Assembly (NCBI GenBank): GCA_002410325.1
Contig: DHRK01000042.1
Coordinates: 2,137-66,136 of the forward strand
Origin: Syntrophomonas sp. UBA5314
GTDB taxonomy: Bacteria > Bacillota > Syntrophomonadia > Syntrophomonadales > Syntrophomonadaceae
DNA length: 64,000 nucleotides
Direction of reading: 5' to 3'
Shown: positions 35,262 to 45,116 of the stretch, one piece after another
How the letters are laid out: each line of letters begins with the position of its first letter
Position numbering within the stretch: position 1 is the stretch's first letter
The notes under the pieces: generated by a model
What the model was told of the DNA's origin: nothing
Database searches by the model: none
The model's input: the letters and a program-made list of their open reading frames with translations, nothing else
Program-made: the position numbers and the translations under genes

Positions 35262-35912
35262 TCAGGAATCCAGGGAATCGGCTTTTGACAGAAGCTTTTG
35301 CAGGGAACGGTCATGAAAACCCGGCAGAGTGATGAGGGCCGTTATTGCTCCAATTAAACACATCAGCATATCCTTTTGACTGTCCCACACGTCGCCCTGG
35401 GAGCCCAGGAAGGCGTCGGCCGCCGTCCCGGTGGCCACGGCCATCCCGAACTCGATCAATTCATAGGCGGCGCTGATAGCCAGGCAGATGCAGATAATTA
35501 TAAAAGAGAGCCATTTCCCTCTCGGCAGCGGGGAGGTGCGCAGCAGTACTTCCCTGGCGATGAGGGCTGGTATGAAGCCCTGGGCAAAATGCCCTACCCG
35601 GTCGTAGTGGTTGCGGCTCAAATCAAAAGTGTCCCGCAGCCAGTTGAACAGAGGTACTTCCGCATAGGTGTAATGGCCGCCGATCATAAGAATAATCGCG
35701 TGTATGGCGATTAAAACATACAGCAGATCGCTCAAAGGAAACCTTTTATACGTGATAAACAGAACCAGCATGTAGAGCAGAGCCGGCGCCACTTCCAAAA
35801 ACCATGTGAAGCGGTCGTGGGGGCCGATTCCGGACCAGGTGAGAACCCCCAGCACGATGGCCAGCAATGCCAGATGCAGCTGACGGTTATTCAAAAACCC
35901 TCGTCCTTTCAT
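35262..35912 (-). CDS. DUF2238/YjdF-like membrane protein
   Basis: A 216-residue protein with about six membrane helices. Characteristic motifs are DRVGHFAQGFIPALIAREVLL (about 102-122), YELIEFGMAVATGTAADAFL (about 154-173) and GSQGDVWDSQKDMLMCLIGA, which define the YjdF/DUF2238 family. The conserved His, Glu and Asp residues within the membrane suggest metal binding or enzymatic function, but no reaction is known. It is monocistronic and convergent with folD. Confidence 0.88.
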   Translation of the reverse strand: MKGRGFLNNRQLHLALLAIVLGVLTWSGIGPHDRFTWFLEVAPALLYMLVLFITYKRFPLSDLLYVLIAIHAIILMIGGHYTYAEVPLFNWLRDTFDLSRNHYDRVGHFAQGFIPALIAREVLLRTSPLPRGKWLSFIIICICLAISAAYELIEFGMAVATGTAADAFLGSQGDVWDSQKDMLMCLIGAITALITLPGFHDRSLQKLLSKADSLDS

Positions 35913-35976
35913 TTAAAGCTGTTGCTATTTTCGATGTTTCATGTCCTACTCTTTAATTTACTACAATTAGTTGCTT

Positions 35977-37332
35977 TCAGCGTTCAGCCAGGGGTATATA
36001 TTCTCTGCGTTCGGAAACGCTCTTGTAGGCCGGGCGAATGATTTTTCCGGCATTGACCAGTTCCTCAATTCGATGGGCGCTCCAGCCTACCACCCGGGCA
36101 ACGGCGAACAGGGGAGTGTATAATTCGGGAGGAATATCCAGCATCCGGTAAACCAGGCCGGAATAGAAATCAACATTGGCGCTGACCCCTTTATACATTT
36201 TTCGGGTCTGACCGATGACTTTAGGAGCCAGTTCTTCCACCTTGGCACAGAGCATGAATTCGTCCTCCAGGCCCTTCTCCCTGGCCAGCCGGGCGGCATG
36301 CTCCTTCAGTATCACCGCGCGGGGATCGGAAATGGAGTAGACGGCATGCCCGATTCCATATATCTTACCCGAACGATCGAAGGCTTCTCTGTTAAGTACT
36401 TTGAGCAAATAAGCGGATATTTCCTCGTCATCAGTCCAGTCTTTGACTTTCTCCTTCATATCCTCAAACATTTTTATGACCTTGATGTTGGCCCCACCGT
36501 GGTAAGGCCCCTTAAGCGCCCCCAGGGCAGAGGCTATTACCGAATATGTATCGGTCCCGGACGATGTGACCACGTGGGTCACAAAGGTCGAATTGTTCCC
36601 GCCGCCGTGCTCGGCGTGCAAGACCAGAGCCAAATCGAGCAAAGCAGCTTCCAAAGCGGTGAATTGGCTGTCCGGCCGGAGCATGTGGAGAATGTTTTCC
36701 GCCACGCTCAACTCGGGCTGAGGTGCGTGAATGTAAAGGCTGTTGTAGCCATGATAATGAGAAAAAGCCTGATATCCGTAAACGGCCATTACTGAGAGAC
36801 AGGATATAAGCCGTAAGCACTGCCTGAGGACGTTTTCGATGGAAATATCGTCAGGATTATCATCGAAACTGTACAGATCCAGTACGCAGCGGGCCAGAAC
36901 GTTCATAATATCTTTGCCGGGAGAGTGCAATATCATGTCGCGAACAAAGTATTGAGGGAGCTTCTGGCTGCATCCTGAAAGAAGCTTCTTGAAATCGAGC
37001 AGTTCGTTTCGGTTGGGAAGCTGCCCAAAAAGAAGCAGGTAACAGGTTTCTTCAAATCCGTAGCGCCCTTCGCTCATAAAGCCGTTAACCAGATTATTGA
37101 TATCGATGCCTCTATACATCAATCTGCCGGGCACCGGTACAATTTCATTCTCGTCAATAATATAGGAGTGAACCTCCCCGATTTCAGTCAACCCCACCAG
37201 CATTCCACGCCCATCAAGATCGCGCAGCCCTCGTTTGATCTCGTATTTAGGGAACAGGGCAGGATCGATCGAATTGTTTTGCCTGGCTATGGCGGCTAAT
37301 CTGGCAAGCTGTTTATCTGATGGCTGTTCCAC
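35977..37332 (-). CDS. Citrate synthase (Si-type family)
   Basis: A 451-residue citrate/2-methylcitrate synthase that condenses acetyl-CoA with oxaloacetate (or propionyl-CoA). Catalytic segments are LHAEHGGGNNSTFVTHVV (His), GPYHGGANIKVIKMFEDM, and GIGHAVYSISDPRAVILKEH (second His), and the C-terminal YSGLVYRMLDIPPELYTPLF has the expected Asp-region pattern. It has an N-terminal extension of about 60 residues compared with short bacterial forms (AAIARQNNSIDPALFPKYEI), which is common in anaerobic Clostridia. It stands alone. Which substrate it prefers cannot be told from sequence. Confidence 0.93.
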   Translation of the reverse strand: MEQPSDKQLARLAAIARQNNSIDPALFPKYEIKRGLRDLDGRGMLVGLTEIGEVHSYIIDENEIVPVPGRLMYRGIDINNLVNGFMSEGRYGFEETCYLLLFGQLPNRNELLDFKKLLSGCSQKLPQYFVRDMILHSPGKDIMNVLARCVLDLYSFDDNPDDISIENVLRQCLRLISCLSVMAVYGYQAFSHYHGYNSLYIHAPQPELSVAENILHMLRPDSQFTALEAALLDLALVLHAEHGGGNNSTFVTHVVTSSGTDTYSVIASALGALKGPYHGGANIKVIKMFEDMKEKVKDWTDDEEISAYLLKVLNREAFDRSGKIYGIGHAVYSISDPRAVILKEHAARLAREKGLEDEFMLCAKVEELAPKVIGQTRKMYKGVSANVDFYSGLVYRMLDIPPELYTPLFAVARVVGWSAHRIEELVNAGKIIRPAYKSVSERREYIPLAER

Positions 37333-37627
37333 GAAGCCAGACCTCCTTTTACTCAGTCAATGAATTGCGTATTTATAATACAAAATACATAAAAAGATGA
37401 AAAAAACGAAACCGCCACCTGTCAGCAGTTTCTTATAATATTGTACCATTTTTCTACAGATTGCGAACGGAAATAGATAAGCTTTAAATCAGCGCCTCAT
37501 CTTTAGAGGGTCAGAACGAAAAATAGCAATAAAGTTCAATAATCGTCTAACTGGAAAGTATAGCATATTTTTTAACAAGTTTGGAAAGAAGGAAAGCACA
37601 TGTTTGACGACAAAATCTCTTATCACT

Positions 37628-38288
37628 TCATTGGTATCTTTTCAATATTCTCATCGCCCTGAGAGTAATCCATTTACTGGGTGTTCCTTTTGGCCCGATG
37701 GGGATAAGCAGCCGGTCGCTGTTGTAGCTATTCTCTATGCTCCATCTACCCGTGTCGTCCTGCTTGGCCAGGACAATATTCATGGCTTCTTCCATGCGCC
37801 TGTCTTCTATACTAAGGGCAGTCAAAATATCCAGTATTTCCAGTACATCGGTTTGGTACATCAAAGGAAAACCAAATTTAAGCCATCCGGGCTTGGATAC
37901 CCGCCTCAGATCATGGCTGCGTTTATGAATATGGTGGACCAATAAAAATTCGCTTGCCTTCTGTATCGTATCATTTATTTCATCGGTTCTTATATCTTCC
38001 GGTATGGCGCTTAATGCTTTGAGGGCCTTGACTACGCCCATATGACAGGTGTGTTTGCCCCAGCATATATCTGGAATAGGTCTCAAGATACGCGGGTTCC
38101 CGCTGTCTGTCAAGAATATCGCGCACCATGCCGGTTTGCATGATATCCCGCCTGGCGGCTTGCACTGCTGTATCATCCTCTGGCCTGCCTAAAATATCTT
38201 TTAACGTAAAATAACGCACGGAAGGGTTTTCTTCTTCCAGCAGCCAATTTGTCGGATCTGCTTTAAGGCCGCTTGTCCAATCGCCCAT
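37628..38288 (-). pseudogene. Alpha/alpha-toroid-like protein gene, frameshifted
   Basis: The start ATG 38288 has GGAGG 7 bases upstream and begins MGDWTSGLKADPTNWLLEEE, then NPSVRYFTLKDILGR. This is the N-terminus of a family of squalene-cyclase/prenyltransferase-like toroid proteins that databases often mislabel as nitrogen fixation proteins (recalled). Near YMLGQTH the sequence changes frame and continues as CWGKHTCHMGVVKALKALSA ... FGFPLMYQTDVLEILDILTA to the stop at 37628, the natural C-terminus. The middle part is also shorter than in full-length members, so both a deletion and a frameshift are likely. Confidence 0.6.
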
Positions 38289-38358
38289 TTTTATCCCTCC
38301 ACAATAAGGCTGGCACATCCAACCGACATAATACTCTCCTGCAGGGAGTATTCGTTTT

Positions 38359-38637
38359 CTACTTTTTGAACAGATCAGAGTGCGTCCCGGTCCTGGAGGC
38401 TACCAGAAGGAGCATCCCGCTGTCTATCTGATAGATTAACAGCCAATCCGGGAGTATATGGCACTCCCGGAAGCCGCTATAATTCCCCGCCAGTGCATGG
38501 TCGCGATGTTTCTGTGCCAGCGGCTTTTCTTCCACAAGCGCTTGCAAGACTTCTTCCAGCAAATCCAGGTTATAACCGCGCTTTTTTAACAGCTTATAGT
38601 CCTTGCGGAATTGTACGGTCGTTTTTAATGTTAGCAT
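38359..38637 (-). CDS. YafQ-family mRNA interferase toxin
   Basis: A 92-residue RelE/YafQ-type toxin, a ribosome-dependent mRNA endonuclease in this family. Motifs include FRKDYKLLKKRGYNLDLL, the catalytic-loop sequence KHRDHALAGNYSGFRECHIL (His/Asp/His region) and PDWLLIYQID, with a final His in RTGTHSDLF. It overlaps the end of the antitoxin gene by 7 bases, the standard antitoxin-toxin order, so the two are translated together. Confidence 0.93.
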   Translation of the reverse strand: MLTLKTTVQFRKDYKLLKKRGYNLDLLEEVLQALVEEKPLAQKHRDHALAGNYSGFRECHILPDWLLIYQIDSGMLLLVASRTGTHSDLFKK

Positions 38638-38915
38638 TCGCGGTCAAGCTCCTCGAACAGTTCGCGGGCAGAAGCGTAGGATTTCGCCGGGATTTTTCCA
38701 CTGGCAATGTCCCTGGCTTCCTGCATGGCTGCTTCGGTTTCATAGTTATAGCTGGGCTGTTTCATCTCAAAAGGCAGGCCACCCACCATCAAAGACTGAT
38801 GCAGGAAAATGTTCACTGCATCGGTGACGGTAATGCCGAACCTGGCAAAAAGCTGTTCTGCTCTCGTCTTAGTTTCCGGGTCAATGCGAATGTTGATGTT
38901 CGCTGTCTTTGCCAT
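38631..38915 (-). CDS. RelB/DinJ-family antitoxin
   Basis: A 94-residue antitoxin. I start at ATG 38915 (MAKTANINIRIDPETKTRAE), which has a GGAGG-type RBS, and not at 38933. The N-terminal ribbon-helix-helix domain (INIRIDPETKTRAEQLFARF, GITVTDAVNIFL) binds DNA. The C-terminal part (ARDIASGKIPAKSYASAREL) wraps the toxin. It should repress its own operon through the palindrome at 38950-38961. Confidence 0.93.
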   Translation of the reverse strand: MAKTANINIRIDPETKTRAEQLFARFGITVTDAVNIFLHQSLMVGGLPFEMKQPSYNYETEAAMQEARDIASGKIPAKSYASARELFEELDREC

Positions 38916-38949
38916 ACGCTCACCTCCTTGCACGCCCTATTATATAACA

Positions 38950-38961
38950 TTGTGCGCACAA
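38950..38961. promoter_or_regulatory. Antitoxin operator palindrome
   Basis: TTGTGCGCACAA is a perfect 12-bp palindrome 35 bases before the antitoxin start, in the right place for autorepression by a DinJ/RelB-type ribbon-helix-helix protein. Confidence 0.7.
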
Positions 38962-39184
38962 CATCAACACGATGTGAAACATTTTTCCTATCACGCTGCT
39001 AGCCGGGAAATACCTACGGCAAGCGGTTACATCCACAAGCAAAAGATATGATATCCTATTCTAGTGTTAAAAGGAGAGCGAGGGCTGAGCTATACCCGGG
39101 CAAAAAATCGTTTCGTGCACTTGAATTCTGACTGAAATTGAGCTATAAAATATCTTGATAAGATATCCAGGAGGATTGAAAGCC

Positions 39185-41074
39185 ATGGAAAAAACGCAGT
39201 TTAAAACTGAATCGAAACGCCTGTTGGACTTGATGATCAATTCGGTGTACACCAACCGGGAGATTTTTTTAAGGGAGCTGATTTCCAACGCCAGCGATGC
39301 CCTGGACAAATTGTACTTCCGGTCCTTAACCGATCAACAGGTGGGAATGAGCCGTGATGACTTTGCCATCCGGATCGATGCGGACAATGTAAACCGGGTT
39401 CTAAGCATTTCCGACACCGGGATTGGCATGAATAGAGAAGAACTGGAAGCCAATCTCGGCACTATAGCCAACAGCGGTTCCCTGGCCTTTATGCAGGAAA
39501 ACCAGGGCGCCCCTGACATTGACATTATCGGCCAGTTCGGGGTGGGCTTCTATTCCGCCTTTATGGTAAGCAAGAAGCTTACCGTGGTAACCCGGGCCTA
39601 TGGTGAACAACAAGCCTATAAATGGGAATCGGAAGGCTTGGACGGCTACCTGATAAGCGAAGCCGAGCGGGAGGGAGTGGGAACCGATGTCATTCTCACC
39701 CTGAAAGACAACCGCGAAGATGACAACTACGACGAGTTTTTGCAGGAGTTTAAAATCAGGTCCTTGGTAAAGAAATACTCCGACTATATTCGCTATCCCA
39801 TTAAAATGGATGTGGTCAAGAGGCGCCTCCAAGAAGGCAGCGACAAAGACTATGAAAGCTATGTGGAAACGGAAACCTTAAACAGCATGGTCCCCATCTG
39901 GCGCCGCAACAAGAACGAATTGAGCGATGATGATTATTATCATTTTTACCGGGAGAAATTTTTTGATTTTGAAAACCCCCTGCGGGTAGTGCACAGCAGC
40001 ACCGAAGGCAAGGCCACTTACAATGCCTTGATGTTCGTTCCGGCCCGCACCCCGTATAATTACTACTCCAAGGAGTTCGAAAAAGGATTGCAGCTCTACT
40101 CCAACGGCGTTTTGATCATGGACAAATGCGCCGATCTGCTGCCCGACTATTTCAGCTTTATGAAGGGTCTGGTGGACTCGCAGGATCTCTCCCTGAACAT
40201 TTCCAGAGAAATGCTGCAGCATGACCGGCAGTTGAAAATCATCGCCAAAAGCCTGGAGAAGAAGATCAAGAGCGAACTGACCGATATGCTGCTTAAAGAC
40301 CGGGAGACCTATGAGAAGTTTTATAATAGTTTCGGCCTGCAGCTAAAATATGGAGTATACCAGGACTTTGGGGCCAACAAGGAGCTGCTGCAGGGTCTGC
40401 TGCTGTTCTATTCCTCCCGGGAAAAGGCCCTGACCACCTTGAGCGAGTACCTGGAGCGCATGCCGGAAGGGCAGAAGTATATCTACTATGCGAGCGGCAC
40501 CAGTGTTGACCGCATTGACCGCCTGCCCCAAACCGAACGGGTCAAAGACAAGGGCTTTGAGATCCTCTATTTAACCGATGATGTGGATGAATTCGCCTTG
40601 AAAATGTTGAATGAATTCGAAGGCAAGGAATTCAAGTCGGTTTCCTCCGGGGATCTGGGCCTGGAAAGCGAGGATGAAAAGAAACAGGTCGAGCAGCAGT
40701 CTGAGGAATATAAGGATCTCTTAGCGTTTATGAAAGAGTCCCTGAAGGACAAAGTGAGCGAGGTCCGCCTCTCCCAGCGCCTTAAGACCCATCCGGTGTG
40801 CCTGACCAGCGACGGGGCCTTAACCCTGGAGATGGAAAAGATCCTGAACGCCATGCCCTCCGAACACCAGATCAAAGCGGACCGGATATTGGAGATCAAC
40901 GGCGGCCATCCGGTTTTTGCAACCCTGCAGGGTTTGTTTAAAGACGATAAAGAAAAACTGGCGGCCTACAGTGATATTCTATACAATCAGGCCCTGCTCA
41001 TTGAAGGCCTTCCCATCGAAGACCCGGTAGCCTTCTCCAACGCGGTATGCGGCCTGATGGCAGAAAAACCGTAG
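39185..41074 (+). CDS. htpG: HtpG, Hsp90 chaperone
   Basis: A 629-residue Hsp90 homologue from the ATG at 39185, which has AGGAGG 9 bases before it. The N-terminal ATPase shows LRELISNASDALDKL (about 27-41), DTGIGMNREEL, GTIANSGS (lid) and GQFGVGFYSAFMV. The middle domain has YYSKEFEKGLQLYSNGVLIM and SLNISREMLQHDRQL with the catalytic Arg. The C-terminal dimerisation domain has LSQRLKTHPVCLTSDG. Full length for a bacterial HtpG. It has its own terminator. No heat-shock CIRCE element is visible upstream. Confidence 0.97.
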   Translation: MEKTQFKTESKRLLDLMINSVYTNREIFLRELISNASDALDKLYFRSLTDQQVGMSRDDFAIRIDADNVNRVLSISDTGIGMNREELEANLGTIANSGSLAFMQENQGAPDIDIIGQFGVGFYSAFMVSKKLTVVTRAYGEQQAYKWESEGLDGYLISEAEREGVGTDVILTLKDNREDDNYDEFLQEFKIRSLVKKYSDYIRYPIKMDVVKRRLQEGSDKDYESYVETETLNSMVPIWRRNKNELSDDDYYHFYREKFFDFENPLRVVHSSTEGKATYNALMFVPARTPYNYYSKEFEKGLQLYSNGVLIMDKCADLLPDYFSFMKGLVDSQDLSLNISREMLQHDRQLKIIAKSLEKKIKSELTDMLLKDRETYEKFYNSFGLQLKYGVYQDFGANKELLQGLLLFYSSREKALTTLSEYLERMPEGQKYIYYASGTSVDRIDRLPQTERVKDKGFEILYLTDDVDEFALKMLNEFEGKEFKSVSSGDLGLESEDEKKQVEQQSEEYKDLLAFMKESLKDKVSEVRLSQRLKTHPVCLTSDGALTLEMEKILNAMPSEHQIKADRILEINGGHPVFATLQGLFKDDKEKLAAYSDILYNQALLIEGLPIEDPVAFSNAVCGLMAEKP

Positions 41075-41095
41075 ATTATTTATTAATCCATTACC

Positions 41096-41128
41096 ACCTG
41101 CCGATACTCTGGATCGGCAGGTTTTTTA
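41096..41128 (+). terminator. Rho-independent terminator of htpG
   Basis: ACCTGCCGAT pairs with ATCGGCAGGT around a short loop, followed by TTTTTT, 22 bases after the htpG stop. Confidence 0.88.
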
Positions 41129-41240
41129 ATACGAGAAAAGAACGTAAAGAACAGTAAAATAGAGGTATGAAGAGTAATAAGAGAAAAACAGTTTTTTTAA
41201 CTTCCTGAATCGCAAGCTACAGTCAGTTACATTCGCCGTA

Positions 41241-43205
41241 TTATTCAAGTTCAAATGCTCCCGTATATAGCTGATAATATTTCCCCCGCTCATTAACAAG
41301 CTGTTCATGGCTGCCCCGCTCAATGATACGGCCATCCTCCAACACCATAATTACATCGGCGTTCTGAACGGTTGACAGGCGATGGGCAATCACAAAGACC
41401 GTCCGGCCTTTCATCAAGGTGTCCATGCCTTTTTGAACGATCGCTTCGGTTCGTGTATCAATCGAAGAAGTGGCTTCATCCAGAATCATGACGGGCGGGT
41501 CGGCCACTGCTGCGCGGGCAATGGAGATCAGTTGCCTTTGCCCCTGCGAGAGTCCGCTGCCGTCGCCCTCCAGCACGGTGTTATACCCGTCGGGCAGCAT
41601 CCGGATAAAGCCATCGGCGTTGGCCAGCTTTGCGGCGGCGATACATTCCTCGTCCGTGGCGTCCAGTTTACCGTACCGGATATTATCCAAAACGGTTCCG
41701 GTAAACAGGTTTACATCCTGCAACACGATACCGAGCGACCTGCGGAGGTCGGATTTTTTAATTTTATTGATATTGATCCCGTCGTAACGTATCTTCCCAT
41801 CCTCAATATCATAAAAGCGATTCATCAGGTTGGTAATGGTTGTTTTACCGGCGCCGGTCGCTCCGACAAAAGCAATCTTTTGGCCGGGTTCAGCGTAAAG
41901 CGTAATGTTATGGAGTACCGGCTTCTTTTCTTCATATCCGAAATCGACATCGTAGAAACGAATATCGCCTTTCATCTGCGTATGGATAATCGTCCCGTCG
42001 CTGTGCGGATGCTTCCACGCCAGAAATCCGGTGCGGTCATTACATTCCTTTATTTCGCCATTTTCCATTTTGGCATTGACCAAAGTAACATAGCCGTTAT
42101 CCGATTCGCTGACTTCATCCATCAATTCAAAGATACGGGAAGCGCCTGCCAGCGCCATAACCACCATGTTAAACTGTTGGGAAACCATTCCGATGGGCAT
42201 GACAAAACTACGTGACAGGGTGAGGAAAGAGGCAATCGTTCCAAGCGTCATGACATTGATTCCGGTAAGACTGAGATTCTTTATACCGGCAATCCCCAAT
42301 ACCGCGCCGACTACGGCAAGCAGCACATACAGCATGTAGCCCATGCTGCTGACAATCGGCATCGTGACATTGCCGTATTTATTGGCTTCGGTGGAGCAGT
42401 AACAAAGCTCGTCGTTCTTCGTGTCAAAGGCTGCTTTGGCTTTTTCTTCGTGGCAGAAAACTTTGACTACCTTCTGGCCGTCAATCATTTCCTCGATATA
42501 TCCGTTGACATCGCCGAGCGAATGCTGCTGTTTCATAAAGAAGGAACCGCTCTTTCCCACGATTGTTTTAATAACCTTCAGCATGACGATGACAAAGATG
42601 ATGACCAAAAGCGTCAACTCCACGCTGAGATACAGCATTGAAACGAACACCGCAAGTATAGTGACCACCGAAGAAAATAACTGGGGCAGGCTTTGGGAAA
42701 TCATCTGGCGAAGCGTATCGGTATCGTTGGTATAATGACTCATAATATCCCCATGGGCATGGGTATCGAAATATTTGATCGGCAGGGTTTGCATATGATT
42801 GAACATTTTGTCGCGTATCTTTTTGAGCGTTCCCTGGGAAACCGTCACCATGATCCGGTTGTAGAACAAGGTGGCAAGTACGCCGATCAGGAAAACAGCG
42901 CCCATCACCAGAACCGCTTCCAATAAGCCCGCAAAGGAAGGGTGGGCCTGGCCCAGCAACGGGGTAATGTAATCATCAATCAGCGTCCGGATAAAAAGCG
43001 ACGAGGCGGCGCTGGCAACCGCGCTGAGAAGGATGCAGACAACAACAATAGCGATTTGTATTTTATAATCGCCCATATAGGAAAGCAGGCGTTTAATCGT
43101 ACCGGGCTTGAACCTTTGGAAAGATGGCTTTGGGACTGTGCCGGGAGCGCTGTTGGCAGGCATTTCTCCCCTTTGCGGGGCACCCTTTGATGGCATTTTA
43201 TTCAT
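41241..43205 (-). CDS. Multidrug ABC exporter half, catalytic ATPase subunit
   Basis: A 654-residue half-transporter from ATG 43205 (MNKMPSKGAPQRGEMPANS); the open frame reaches further upstream, but there it overlaps the partner gene and reads as antisense-like noise. Six helices lie in about 40-350. The ATPase has Walker A GATGAGKTT, signature GLSQGQRQL, Walker B MILDEATSSID with the catalytic Glu, and IAHRLST. A ~60-residue insert before the ATPase (NAKMENGEIKECNDRTGFLA) is typical of the YfiC/BmrD group. It overlaps the partner gene by 8 bases. The pair should form a heterodimeric drug exporter. Confidence 0.93.
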   Translation of the reverse strand: MNKMPSKGAPQRGEMPANSAPGTVPKPSFQRFKPGTIKRLLSYMGDYKIQIAIVVVCILLSAVASAASSLFIRTLIDDYITPLLGQAHPSFAGLLEAVLVMGAVFLIGVLATLFYNRIMVTVSQGTLKKIRDKMFNHMQTLPIKYFDTHAHGDIMSHYTNDTDTLRQMISQSLPQLFSSVVTILAVFVSMLYLSVELTLLVIIFVIVMLKVIKTIVGKSGSFFMKQQHSLGDVNGYIEEMIDGQKVVKVFCHEEKAKAAFDTKNDELCYCSTEANKYGNVTMPIVSSMGYMLYVLLAVVGAVLGIAGIKNLSLTGINVMTLGTIASFLTLSRSFVMPIGMVSQQFNMVVMALAGASRIFELMDEVSESDNGYVTLVNAKMENGEIKECNDRTGFLAWKHPHSDGTIIHTQMKGDIRFYDVDFGYEEKKPVLHNITLYAEPGQKIAFVGATGAGKTTITNLMNRFYDIEDGKIRYDGININKIKKSDLRRSLGIVLQDVNLFTGTVLDNIRYGKLDATDEECIAAAKLANADGFIRMLPDGYNTVLEGDGSGLSQGQRQLISIARAAVADPPVMILDEATSSIDTRTEAIVQKGMDTLMKGRTVFVIAHRLSTVQNADVIMVLEDGRIIERGSHEQLVNERGKYYQLYTGAFELE

Positions 43206-44949
43206 GGAGGTGACCCCCTTTATTCTGAGATTCATAGACTTCTTTATAAATCGGGCAGTTTCCCAGCAGCTCATCATGGGTTCCCACGGCGTTGATTTTG
43301 CCGTCGTCCAATACGATAATCTTGTCGGCTTCCATGACCGAGGCGACGCGCTGCGCAATGATGATCTTGGTAGTATCCGGAATTTCCTCCCGAAAGGCCC
43401 TCCGAAGGAGCGCGTCGGTTTTCGTATCCACGGCGCTGGTGGAATCATCGAGAATGAGGATTTTCGGCTTTTTGAGCAACGCCCGCGCGATACAAAGCCG
43501 TTGTTTCTGGCCGCCCGAGACGTTGCTGCCGCCCTGCTCGATATACGTGTCGTATTGGTCGGGGAATTTCTGAATAAAGCCGTCCGCCTGCGCCAGCTGG
43601 CAGGCCTGCACCAGATCTTCATCGCTGGCGTTTTCATCGCCCCAGCGGAGGTTCTCCTTAATCGTACCTGAAAACAGCACGTTCCTCTGTAACACCATCG
43701 CCACCTGATTGCGGAGCGATTCAATATCGTAATCGCGTACGTCTGCGCCACCTACCATCACCCTGCCGCTCTCCGCGTCATACAGCCGTGGGATAAGCTG
43801 GACAAAGCTGGATTTTGCAGAACCAGTCCCGCCTACGATACCAACGGTTTCGCCGGACGCTATGGAGACAGTGATGTTGTCAAGCACCGGCTTTTCCGTT
43901 TTATGCGCATAGGAAAAGATTACATTTTCAAACGATATGGAACCGTCTTTCACCGTGAATAAGGGACTTTCCGGATTTTTCATATCGCTTTCCTCGCCGA
44001 GAATTTCCGAGATTCGCTCCGCAGAAGCACGAGAAATGATGATCATGATGAAAACCATCGACAGCATCATCAAGCTCATTAATATCTGCATGGCATAGGT
44101 GATCAGGCTCATAAGCTCGCCGGTTGAAAGCCCAATGGCGGGATTGTTGTTGCTGGCCACGATCTGTTCCGCTCCCAGCCACGACACCAGCAAGAGGCAG
44201 GCATACAGGCAAAATTGCATCAGAGGCATATTGTAGGCGATTCTCTTTTCGGCCTTGGAAAAGTCTTGGAAGATTGCCGTTGATATTTTCCCAAACTTAG
44301 TTTCTTCAAAACTTTCCCGGTTAAAGGATTTGACAACCCGAATGGCGCTGAGATTTTCCTGCACAACATTGTTGAGCCTGTCGTAAGTCTGGAAAACTTT
44401 CTGAAAGATCGGGTGCACACGGGACATGATCAGCCATAAACCAAGCCCCAGCACGGGAATACTGGCCAGAAAAATCAAGGAAAGCTGCGCGTCAATATGG
44501 AAGGACACGATCAGGCAAAAGACCAGCATGACAGGGCTTCGTATCGCCATGCGGATAATCATCTGATAGGCGTTTTGTACGTTGGTCACATCGGTTGTCA
44601 GGCGGGTGATGATACTGGCGGTGGAAAATTTATCAATGTTGGAGAACGAAAAGTTCTGCACGTTGTAGTACATGTCGCGCCGCAGATTCCGGGCCAATCC
44701 GGAAGAGGCAATCGCCGCGCTGCGCCCGGCCAGCGCGCCGAAAGTCAACTGTATCACCGCCGCAATAAGCAGCGCCAGTCCCATCATTAAAACGTAAGAT
44801 AGGTTGTTCTTATCAATCCCGTAATCAATCAAATAGGCCATTAGGATGGGTATGACAATTTCTATGATGACCTCAAAGGTTACGTACACAGGGGTAAGTA
44901 TGGATTCCTTTTTATACTGCCCAATACTGGCAGCCAGTTTTTTTATCAT
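43198..44949 (-). CDS. Multidrug ABC exporter half, degenerate ATPase site subunit
   Basis: A 583-residue half-transporter with six helices and an ATPase having Walker A GGTGSAKSS, signature NVSGGQKQRL and Walker B ILILDDSTSAVD. The residue after the Walker B Asp is Asp in place of the catalytic Glu, as expected for the non-hydrolysing site of heterodimeric exporters such as BmrCD or LmrCD. It follows marR by about 170 bases and precedes its partner. Regulation by MarR is very likely. Drugs transported are not predictable. Confidence 0.93.
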   Translation of the reverse strand: MIKKLAASIGQYKKESILTPVYVTFEVIIEIVIPILMAYLIDYGIDKNNLSYVLMMGLALLIAAVIQLTFGALAGRSAAIASSGLARNLRRDMYYNVQNFSFSNIDKFSTASIITRLTTDVTNVQNAYQMIIRMAIRSPVMLVFCLIVSFHIDAQLSLIFLASIPVLGLGLWLIMSRVHPIFQKVFQTYDRLNNVVQENLSAIRVVKSFNRESFEETKFGKISTAIFQDFSKAEKRIAYNMPLMQFCLYACLLLVSWLGAEQIVASNNNPAIGLSTGELMSLITYAMQILMSLMMLSMVFIMIIISRASAERISEILGEESDMKNPESPLFTVKDGSISFENVIFSYAHKTEKPVLDNITVSIASGETVGIVGGTGSAKSSFVQLIPRLYDAESGRVMVGGADVRDYDIESLRNQVAMVLQRNVLFSGTIKENLRWGDENASDEDLVQACQLAQADGFIQKFPDQYDTYIEQGGSNVSGGQKQRLCIARALLKKPKILILDDSTSAVDTKTDALLRRAFREEIPDTTKIIIAQRVASVMEADKIIVLDDGKINAVGTHDELLGNCPIYKEVYESQNKGGHLHE

Positions 44950-45116
44950 GGTTCATTTCCCTTCAGTGTGATGATATAAGCCGTTTATCATAAAGCATTG
45001 AACCGATTATTTCTATCGCACAGATTGTTTCCTCTTGAAACAGTCGCATCATGCAACAATGTTGGACGTCAAACAAAATATGCAAAAAAAATTAGTTATA
45101 CGGTCAACCGGATAGC

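Noticed and set aside
37628..38288. Nitrogen fixation protein NifH, as such genes are sometimes labelled
   Set aside because: There is no P-loop or cluster cysteine; the sequence is of the toroid-like family and is broken.
41241..43751. 836-residue open frame as one protein
   Set aside because: The first ~180 residues lie opposite in frame to the partner exporter and have biased, non-globular composition. The real start with proper context is ATG 43205.
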